From contig JACZWN010000029.1 in NCBI GenBank assembly GCA_022572105.1, positions 1 through 21,376 on the forward strand: a stretch of DNA of 21,376 nt, in the 5' to 3' direction. The DNA comes from Pseudomonadota bacterium. Its GTDB lineage: Bacteria; Pseudomonadota; Alphaproteobacteria; Kiloniellales; J153. The notes below the pieces were generated by a model. That model saw only the letters and a list, made by a program, of their open reading frames with translations. It was not told the DNA's origin and made no database searches. Numbering within the stretch: position 1 is the stretch's first letter; each line of letters starts with the position of its first letter. Shown in pieces: positions 7,603 to 13,510 of this stretch. The translations under genes and the position numbers were made by a program.

Positions 7603-7617
7603 TGGCACGCGCCTTGC
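7603..7617 (+). promoter_or_regulatory. Sigma-54 promoter of the candidate small RNA (plus strand)
   Basis: TGGCACGCGCCTTGC again matches every defined base of the sigma-54 consensus. Predicted transcription begins near 7629-7631 and meets an intrinsic terminator at 7764-7790, so the immediate product is a short RNA; read-through would enter the CHASE hybrid kinase gene at 7865. Confidence 0.78.
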
Positions 7618-7629
7618 GTGGCCCTCGCT

Positions 7630-7790
7630 GGTGGGTTGCGTCCCGGATTGCCTCCCTGTCGGTGCCGCAACCTGCCGGCGCGGAGTTCCACTTCCTCCTC
7701 GAGACCGCGTCAGCGCAAGGGTGCCTGCAACGCATCCCTCCATGCAGCGCGCCCGATAAACTCGCCCCGCTTCGGCGGGGCTCTTCTTTT
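7630..7790 (+). ncRNA. Candidate sigma-54-dependent trans-acting small RNA with three anti-Shine-Dalgarno loops
   Basis: About 160 nt between a consensus sigma-54 promoter and a classic terminator, without a convincing reading frame. Three hairpins each expose a CCUCC-type motif. Hairpin 1 has stem GGTTGCG (7634-7640) with CGCAACC (7666-7672) and CCTCCCT in the loop (7651-7657). Hairpin 2 has CGCGG (7679-7683) with CCGCG (7705-7709) and CTTCCTCCTC in the loop (7691-7700). Hairpin 3 has GCAT (7732-7735) with ATGC (7742-7745) and CCCTCC as the whole loop (7736-7741). The terminator hairpin follows. From memory, this layout resembles the alphaproteobacterial alpha-r14/NfeR1 and related CCUCC-loop small RNAs, which pair with ribosome-binding sites. 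The alternative is a regulatory leader of the kinase mRNA at 7865 with an attenuator. Expression is not shown by sequence. Confidence 0.62.
7764..7790 (+). terminator. Intrinsic terminator of the candidate small RNA
   Basis: Stem GCCCCGC (7764-7770), UUCG tetraloop, complementary GCGGGGC (7775-7781), then TCTTCTTTT. This is a textbook Rho-independent terminator on the plus strand. No protein gene lies directly upstream on that strand, which is the main hint that a noncoding RNA ends here. Confidence 0.9.
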
Positions 7791-7864
7791 GCGTGGCCCG
7801 TGGCGGTCACGACCGTGTCCGTGGCGTGAAACTTGCTCCGCTCGCAACGGAAGGAGATTGACCG

Positions 7865-10282
7865 ATGACCAAGACCCGTAAGCTTGTTCCGATCGCCATT
7901 GGGCTGGCCTGCGCCGCGGCACTCTTGGGCGCGGTCACGTACCAGGATCTGTCGCTCAGATCGCGTGCGGCCATGGAGTTGCGCGGCCGGATCGAAAGCG
8001 CGGCCGACGCGATCGCGGCGAAACTCGGCCAATGCCTCAACGTCAGGTTCACCTTCGCCAGGGCGCTTGGCGCACACATCGTGTCACAAAATTCCTCGCA
8101 AAATGCGACCCCCGCGGTGGACACCGGCCGTTTTGCGGACCTCATGACCCGCAACCACGGCGTCGTCGAGGCGCTGCTCACGTTCCCGGCCGGGCCGGTT
8201 CTGCCAAGGACCGCCAATGATACCGAGATCCCCGAAGTGCTGCTCCGCGGCCTCGAGGCCGCGGATGGGCGCGCAGCCTTTGAGCAGGCCCGGACATCGT
8301 TGAAACCGGTGGTCGAGACCTCGGCGGGCTTCGCCGACGGCCTCCAGCGAATCCTCGGCTTCTTTCCGATCGTGGACGAACGCGCGGCCGGAGGCGGCGC
8401 GCCGGAATACCTCGGCATGGCGGTAATCGTGATGTCGTTGGACGGGATCCTGGCCGAGGCCGGCGCGGTTACGGACGAACGCCTCAAGATCGCCATTCGA
8501 GAAAGCCGCGCCGACGGCACTGCCCGTTACCTGGGCGCGCGGGCCGCGGAGATCTTCGCGTCCGATCCGGTTTCCAAGACCGTCCGGTTTCCGATGGGGA
8601 GCTGGGAACTGGCGGCGGTTCCTCGAGACGGCTGGAATCAGGCTTCCCCGGCGCTGACGATCTTCAGGATCCTGGGCGTCCTGATGGCCGGTCTGGTCGG
8701 GCTGTCGGCCTACTTCCTGGCGCGTCAGCCCGCCAAGCTTCGCCTCATGGTCGACAGCGCAACCCGGGAGTTGCGCGCCCAGAAGGATGAGCTGGCGATT
8801 GCGAAATCCCGGCTCGCCAACGCGATCGACAGCATCCCGGAAGGGTTCGCGCTTTACGATGTGTCCGGCGGACTCGTGACCTCCAACCGCCGTTACGACC
8901 GATCAGAGCCGTTCGAAACGAGCCCTGGCCCCTGCGAGGTCGAGCGCCAAGACGGGACTTGGCGCCGCGTGCAGCGCGAGACGACGCCAACGGGCGACCT
9001 GGTCGTCGTTCAGACCGACATCACCGCCCACAAGCGCCACGAGCGCGAGCTCACCGAGGCCAAGGAGCGGGCTGAGGCGGCAAGCAAGGCCAAGTCCGAC
9101 TTCCTGGCGATGATGAGTCACGAGATCAGGACGCCGCTCAACGCGGTGCTCGGGATGCTCGCCACCCTCGAGGACAGCGCGCTGGACGACTCCCAGCGCG
9201 CGAGTGTGGGCGTGGCCCGGAAGTCGGGTGAGAAGCTCCTGTTCCTCGTCAATGAGGTCCTGGATTTCTCGAAGATCGAAGCGGGCAGGCTGGAGATTAA
9301 AAACGAGCCGTTCCCCCTTCGCCCCCTGGTCGCGGACACGGTCTCCCTGTTCGAGGCCCAGTGCCGGGAAAAGGGGCTCGAGATCCGGGGTCGGGTGGCC
9401 GCGGATCTGCCGGATCATTTCAAGGGGGACTCCGGCCGCCTGCGCCAGGTATTGATCAACTTGGTCTCCAACGCGGTGAAGTTCACCGAGCGGGGCGGGG
9501 TGTTTATCGAGGTCCGGTGCCGCGGCGCAGAGACGGGCGGCGAAAAGGCGGTCGGCGTCCTCGATCTCGGATTCGAGGTGCGGGACACGGGCATCGGGAT
9601 CGAAGCGGAGGCGCGCGACGAAATCTTCTCCGCCTTCTTCCAGAAGGACGCCTCCTTCTCGCGGCGCTACGGGGGCACGGGCCTGGGGCTCGCGATCGCC
9701 AAGCGTCTGGTCGAGGCCATGGACGGCGCGATCGGGTTCGATTCGGCGGCCGGCTTCGGGTCGACCTTTTGGTTCAGCGTCGGACTCGAGGCGGCCGAGG
9801 CGCCGGCCGTGGACGGCCCGGGCGAGGCCGGCGGCGCGGTGGTTCCCTTGCCCGGTCCGGGGCCCGCCAGACCCGGCGTTCGAATTCTGATCGCCGAGGA
9901 CAACTTGGCGAACCAGATGGTCATCAAGCACTTCCTGGATATGGGCGGCTACCGCTCGGACGTGGCCAGTAATGGACTGGAGGCCGTCCACGCCGCGCGG
10001 ACGCGGGCCTACGATCTGGTCCTGATGGATATCTCGATGCCGGAGATGGACGGCATCACCGCCGCCGCCGAGATCCGGGATTTGGCGCGTACGCGGGACA
10101 CCGCGCCCATTATGGTCGCGGTCACAGCGCACGCGCTCCCGCGGGACCGGGAACGGTTCCTCGCCGCGGGCTTCGACGAGGTTCTCGTCAAGCCCTTGCG
10201 CAAGCACGAGCTGTTCCGTGCGTTGTCGAAATGGCTGAGCGTGGCGCCGGCCGACCCGGAGGCGAGGCGCAGCCTCAACTGA
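7865..10282 (+). CDS. CHASE-domain hybrid sensor histidine kinase (CHASE-degenerate PAS-HisKA-HATPase-REC)
   Basis: An 805-residue membrane kinase. TM1 is about 8-25, a periplasmic CHASE-type domain about 40-255 (the LGFFPIVDE...YLGMAVIVMSLDGIL stretch is typical), and TM2 about 265-286. A short PAS_7-like segment (about 315-388) follows; it keeps SIPEGFALYD and the closing TDIT but lacks about 45 central residues. HisKA has H419 in MSHEIRTPLN, HATPase has N536 with DTGIGI and GGTGLGL, and REC (about 672-790) has E678/D679, D722 and K776. There is no Hpt, so D722 must receive or pass phosphate elsewhere. The ATG is firmly set by AAGGAG (7851-7856) 8 nt upstream. It lies 74 bp after a terminator, so it depends on read-through or an unseen promoter. 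The ligand is unknown; the divergent PhnD-like protein is a possible partner. Confidence 0.92.
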   Translation: MTKTRKLVPIAIGLACAAALLGAVTYQDLSLRSRAAMELRGRIESAADAIAAKLGQCLNVRFTFARALGAHIVSQNSSQNATPAVDTGRFADLMTRNHGVVEALLTFPAGPVLPRTANDTEIPEVLLRGLEAADGRAAFEQARTSLKPVVETSAGFADGLQRILGFFPIVDERAAGGGAPEYLGMAVIVMSLDGILAEAGAVTDERLKIAIRESRADGTARYLGARAAEIFASDPVSKTVRFPMGSWELAAVPRDGWNQASPALTIFRILGVLMAGLVGLSAYFLARQPAKLRLMVDSATRELRAQKDELAIAKSRLANAIDSIPEGFALYDVSGGLVTSNRRYDRSEPFETSPGPCEVERQDGTWRRVQRETTPTGDLVVVQTDITAHKRHERELTEAKERAEAASKAKSDFLAMMSHEIRTPLNAVLGMLATLEDSALDDSQRASVGVARKSGEKLLFLVNEVLDFSKIEAGRLEIKNEPFPLRPLVADTVSLFEAQCREKGLEIRGRVAADLPDHFKGDSGRLRQVLINLVSNAVKFTERGGVFIEVRCRGAETGGEKAVGVLDLGFEVRDTGIGIEAEARDEIFSAFFQKDASFSRRYGGTGLGLAIAKRLVEAMDGAIGFDSAAGFGSTFWFSVGLEAAEAPAVDGPGEAGGAVVPLPGPGPARPGVRILIAEDNLANQMVIKHFLDMGGYRSDVASNGLEAVHAARTRAYDLVLMDISMPEMDGITAAAEIRDLARTRDTAPIMVAVTAHALPRDRERFLAAGFDEVLVKPLRKHELFRALSKWLSVAPADPEARRSLN

Positions 10283-10384
10283 ACGTCGCCGGCGCCCCGC
10301 TGCCGGTCAGGCCCCAGACTCCTTGGTCGCCAGTCGTTGCCCGGCGAAAAGCGCCCGGCCTCGGGGACCGGTCGGCCGAGGGCG

Positions 10385-10504
10385 TCAGCCGGGTCCCGCC
10401 AGGAACGAGAGCGCCGAGATTCCGAAGCTTATGGCGCTCAGAAAAAAGAAGGTAAAGGCCTCGGACCCGTGCCGTTTCCTATACTTGCTTGCGAACGGTC
10501 CCAT
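10385..10504 (-). CDS. Predicted 39-residue single-pass membrane miniprotein
   Basis: A short frame in the gap between the CHASE hybrid kinase and the OmpR-type regulator. The ATG at 10504 has an excellent ribosome site, GGAGGGAG, 8 nt upstream. The product starts MGPFASKYRKRHGSE, a basic cytoplasmic-looking head, and continues with one strongly hydrophobic helix (AFTFFFLSAISFGISALSFL, residues 16-35) ending in AGPG. Charge distribution follows the positive-inside rule. The frame stays open upstream to 10600, but that extension is Arg/Pro rich and looks noncoding. I do not recognise a family. It could be a regulator of a neighbouring membrane kinase, as many small membrane proteins are, but that is speculation. 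It sits 176 bp behind the regulator gene on the same strand, without a clear terminator between them, and might be co-transcribed with it. Confidence 0.55.
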   Translation of the reverse strand: MGPFASKYRKRHGSEAFTFFFLSAISFGISALSFLAGPG

Positions 10505-10679
10505 CGATCCGGCTCCCTCCAATGCGAAATTTCGTTGCGTCGGTCTTCGCAATGGAACCTGGGTGCGGGGTGTAACCGGAGTCTGTCGGGACTGTGGCAA
10601 TTTGCAATATTTCGTAAAATGTCTCGCCCGCCTTCCCCCGCGTCCCGCGGCACACCACGGCGAGCGGGCCGGATGCGGC
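10505..10679. other. Noncoding gap with AT-rich segment
   Basis: Downstream of the regulator (minus strand) a possible hairpin GCTCGCC with GGCGGGC (one G-U pair) is followed by ATTTTACG, a weak terminator at best. An AT-rich segment (about 10599-10618, TGGCAATTTGCAATATTTCG) contains GCAA-T-TTGC. TTGCAA read on the minus strand could serve as a -35 element for the miniprotein, but no good -10 is seen. The other part of this gap, 10283-10384, has a CCTCGG...CCGAGG dyad without a T run. Confidence 0.3.
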
Positions 10680-11399
10680 TTATTTCTTGCTGACGGCCGG
10701 GGTGAACAGGTAGCCGACGCCGCGTACGGTCTTGATGATCTGCGGGTTCTTGGGGTCGGCTTCGATCTTCTGGCGCAGCCTGCTGATTAGGTTGTCGATC
10801 GAGCGGTCGTAGGGCGACCAGTCCCGGCCCTGGGTCAAGTCGAGGATCTGGTCGCGGTTCAGCACCCGCTTCGGGCGGGTGACGAAGGCCTCTAACATGT
10901 TGAACTCGCCCGTGGTGAGCGGCACCTCGGCGCTGTCCGGCGAGGTCAACCGCCGCTCCGAGAGATCGAGCGTCCAGCCGGCGAATTGAAGGCACTCCGC
11001 TTCCACTTCGAGCCCGGCGCCGCCTTCGCCCCGGGTGCGCCTGAGAACGCTGCGCACGCGGGCGAGCAGCTCGCGCAGGTTGCACGGTTTGGCGATGTAA
11101 TCGTCGGCGCCGATCTCGAGCCCGACCACCCGGTCCACGTCATCGCCGGTTCCGGTCAGGATGATGACGCCCGCCTTCGAGGTCTTGCGGACGCTGCTGG
11201 TCAGGCTGAGGCCGCTTTCCCCGGGCATCTTGAGGTCCATGATGATGAGATCGACCGGCTCTTTCTCGAGGACCGCGTGCATGGCCGCGCCGCCCTCGGC
11301 GGTGCTCACCCGGAACCCGTGTCCGGTCAGGTATTCCTGAAGCTCGTCGCGAATGTCCGGGTCGTCGTCGACGACCAGGACGTGCGCCGTTTCCGTCAT
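10680..11399 (-). CDS. OmpR/PhoB-family response regulator
   Basis: A 239-residue DNA-binding regulator. REC is about 5-120, with acidic D11/D12, phospho-acceptor D55 in IIMDLKMPG and K104 in YIAKPCNL. The winged-helix output domain is about 140-233, with LTTGEFNMLEAFV, the recognition region YDRSIDNLISRLRQKI and the terminal wing TVRGVGYLF. The start at 11399 (MTETAHVLVV) is chosen because it begins right before the REC domain and has AAGGGGGG 10 nt upstream; the frame itself is open to 11573. No kinase is immediately co-directional, so it is an orphan fed by one of the kinases around it. A sigma-70-like promoter and 10-bp direct repeats lie about 160 bp upstream, suggesting self-regulation. 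It is the only clear transcription factor in the window. Targets are unknown. Confidence 0.93.
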   Translation of the reverse strand: MTETAHVLVVDDDPDIRDELQEYLTGHGFRVSTAEGGAAMHAVLEKEPVDLIIMDLKMPGESGLSLTSSVRKTSKAGVIILTGTGDDVDRVVGLEIGADDYIAKPCNLRELLARVRSVLRRTRGEGGAGLEVEAECLQFAGWTLDLSERRLTSPDSAEVPLTTGEFNMLEAFVTRPKRVLNRDQILDLTQGRDWSPYDRSIDNLISRLRQKIEADPKNPQIIKTVRGVGYLFTPAVSKK

Positions 11400-11553
11400 C
11401 GTCGAGCGGCCCCCCTTGCAGAGCCAAGGCGTTGGGCTCCCCCGTGGCGCCGGATGGCGCGGATCCACACCGTTCGGCACGAGGCGAGCTCGGAAATTGC
11501 CGGTTCTCTCGAGTCCATAATTGCCAGCGCGGCCTCGCGTCTCAAGCCCTGCG

Positions 11554-11586
11554 ACAAATTGATACAAATTCATACACGCGTGACAA
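11554..11586 (-). promoter_or_regulatory. Sigma-70-like promoter overlapping 10-bp direct repeats, upstream of the OmpR-type regulator
   Basis: On the minus strand TTGTCA (11586-11581) and TATCAA (11564-11559) are 16 bp apart, a plausible -35/-10 pair for the regulator gene. The same bases contain direct repeats with a 10-bp period on the plus strand: ACAAATT at 11554-11560 and 11564-11570, and a diverged ACACGCG at 11574-11580. Tandem repeats one helical turn apart are the usual binding pattern of OmpR-family dimers. The rest of the 322-bp gap 11400-11721 holds a small hairpin (about 11637-11653) and an AGGCGCCT palindrome; no promoter for the plus-strand operon is convincing. Confidence 0.5.
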
Positions 11587-11721
11587 GCCTACTCTACACA
11601 AGGCGCCTAATTTCCCGGGCAACTCATCGAAAACAGAGGACCCGGTGGGTCTTTGCCGAGGACGAATTCCCCGTTCCCGGCCGCCACCACCCCGATAAGC
11701 CGTTGGATCGCCACACAAATC

Positions 11722-12126
11722 ATGAAGCAAAAGACCGAAACGAGCAAGCACAGCCAGAGGCGCCGCGACCGTCTGGCGGTGCTTGTCGCCGACGACGACC
11801 CGGCGCAGCGGCAGGAAATCAGCGAATACCTGACGCGCCTGGGCATCCAAGTCCTCGAGGCGGAAGACGGAATCGAGGCGGTCGCCCAGATCGACCGCTA
11901 CAGCCCGGCGCTCGCCGTCATGGACATTCGCATGCCGCACTGCGACGGCATCCGCGCCGCCGAAATCGCCTCGTCGTTGTCGCCGAGGACGCTGGTCATC
12001 CTGATGTCCGGGTTTCCCGAGGAGCTGCGCCGGGCCGAAGCCACCGGCTGCGGCGCCTACACTCTGCTGCAAAAGCCGATCGGGCTGAGCCGGCTGGGCG
12101 ACCACGTCTCGGCACTCAATGGATAG
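11722..12126 (+). CDS. Single-domain response regulator (REC only)
   Basis: A 134-residue protein that is almost entirely one receiver domain after a basic 15-residue head (KQKTETSKHSQRRRDR). Phosphorylation residues are all present: D24/D25/D26 cluster in VADDDP, acceptor D68 in AVMDIRMPHCDG, Ser/Thr position in LMSGFP, and K118 in LLQKPIGL. There is no output domain, so it would act by protein contact or as a phosphate shuttle, as CheY- or DivK-type proteins do. The ATG at 11722 is chosen because the frame upstream (TTG at 11653) is low-complexity; its ribosome site is weak. The stop codon overlaps the start of the next kinase gene by 8 nt, so the two are translationally coupled and probably act in one relay. 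It is the first gene of a six-gene signalling cluster. Confidence 0.88.
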   Translation: MKQKTETSKHSQRRRDRLAVLVADDDPAQRQEISEYLTRLGIQVLEAEDGIEAVAQIDRYSPALAVMDIRMPHCDGIRAAEIASSLSPRTLVILMSGFPEELRRAEATGCGAYTLLQKPIGLSRLGDHVSALNG

Positions 12127-13510
12127 CCCAAGCGCGAGGACAGGGGCAGTGGACATGGTCGACAAGAACATACATTTCCCGGCCGCGGTAGATTCCGGGC
12201 ACCGGCGAACGCCGGAACGGTTACCGGAGCCGGCTGCGTCCCGGCGGGCGGCCGAGATGGCGGCCCGCCTCCCGGAACCCGAAGGCAGCGAAGCCTCCGG
12301 CGGCGCCGCGCCCCCGGAAAGGGTTCTCCTGGTCGACGATGACCGGGCGATCCTCGCCGAGCTGGCCGAGTACCTGAACGCAAAGGGCTTTGCCTGCGAG
12401 ACCGCTTCGGACGGGGAAGCGGCGCTGGCCAGGATCCTGGGCGATCCGGGTATTTCCGTGGTCGTCACCGACATCGGGATGCCCAATCTCGACGGAGTGA
12501 GCCTGGCGAGGTGCCTGCGGGACAAGGCGTTGAGCGACCGCGACCTCAAGGTGATTTTCATTACCGGGCGGATCGGCGCCGAGGAGCCGGTTCGCGCGCT
12601 GCGCGTCGGCGGGTTCGATTTCCTGAAGAAGCCCGTCCGCCTGGGCGAGCTCCACCAGGCGGTGCGACGGGCCGCCGAGGCGGTCCGCAACGCCCGCCTG
12701 GAGCGCGCCGCCAAGGCCGAGCTCAAGCGCGAGATCGCGGAACAGCGCCGGAAACTGGCCGCGACCATGCAGGTCAAGGACGAGTTCCTGTCGATGATGA
12801 GCCACGAGTTGCGCACGCCGTTCAACGCGATCATCGGCTTCTCGGAACTGCTGCTCGACCGGCCGGCGGGCGCGAACGACGCCACGGCGATCGAGTTCGT
12901 CGGGCAGATCCTGGCCGCGGCCCGGCAGTTGCAGGGACATATCGACACGATCCTGGACCTGGTGGCGGTCGAGAGCGAGACCCTCGAGCTGCGCAAGGCC
13001 GACGTGCCGGTCGGGGGCCTGATCGATCGCGTGCTCGGGGTCCATCGGCCCAAGCTCGAAGCCCAGGCGATCGGCGTGGAGATCGACATCGCTCCGCCGG
13101 CGCTCACGGTGCGCGCCGACCCCGAGCGCCTGACGCGCGCCCTCGGGCACCTGATCGGCAACGCCATCAAGTTCTCGCCCCCGGGCGGCACCATACGGCT
13201 GCGCGCGCGCGGCGCGGAGGGCGCGGTCCACATCGCCATCGCCGACGCGGGCGAGGGCATGACCCCGGACCAGCTGGCCGCCGCCTGGGAGCCGTTCCGC
13301 CAAGTGGACGCCGGCCTCTCGCGGCACGCCGAGGGCATCGGCCTGGGGCTGACCCTGGCGCGCCACCTGGTCGAGGCGCACGGCGGCACCCTCGAGGTCG
13401 ATACCGGGCCGGGCGCGGGCACCACCGTTACCATCCGCCTGCCCCAAGAGGGCTCCCCCGACGGCCGAGGGAGCGCCACAAACGCAGCGAATGAAGGGAC
13501 AAGCCCATGA
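12119..13510 (+). CDS. Cytoplasmic REC-HisKA-HATPase sensor kinase
   Basis: A 463-residue soluble kinase whose input is a receiver domain rather than a membrane sensor. Residues 1-66 are a disordered Ala/Pro/Arg-rich leader. REC (about 67-190) has D73/D74/D75, acceptor D118 in VVVTDIGMP and K171 in FLKKPVRL. A coiled segment (about 185-220) leads to HisKA with H229 in MSHELRTPFN. The HATPase has N348 in GNAIKF, DAGEGM and GIGLGL. No transmembrane helix is seen. Phosphorylation of the N-terminal REC by an upstream kinase would be expected to gate its own kinase activity, linking relays in series. The start at 12119 overlaps the preceding stop; a second in-frame ATG at 12155 has GGGG 8 nt upstream and could be the true start. 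The stop overlaps the next ATG as ATGA. Confidence 0.92.
   Translation: MDSPSARTGAVDMVDKNIHFPAAVDSGHRRTPERLPEPAASRRAAEMAARLPEPEGSEASGGAAPPERVLLVDDDRAILAELAEYLNAKGFACETASDGEAALARILGDPGISVVVTDIGMPNLDGVSLARCLRDKALSDRDLKVIFITGRIGAEEPVRALRVGGFDFLKKPVRLGELHQAVRRAAEAVRNARLERAAKAELKREIAEQRRKLAATMQVKDEFLSMMSHELRTPFNAIIGFSELLLDRPAGANDATAIEFVGQILAAARQLQGHIDTILDLVAVESETLELRKADVPVGGLIDRVLGVHRPKLEAQAIGVEIDIAPPALTVRADPERLTRALGHLIGNAIKFSPPGGTIRLRARGAEGAVHIAIADAGEGMTPDQLAAAWEPFRQVDAGLSRHAEGIGLGLTLARHLVEAHGGTLEVDTGPGAGTTVTIRLPQEGSPDGRGSATNAANEGTSP

Noticed and set aside
7550..7881. Several 60-90-codon frames over the small-RNA region
   Set aside because: They lack ribosome sites, cross the promoter or the terminator, and have no protein-like pattern; the promoter-terminator layout explains the region better.
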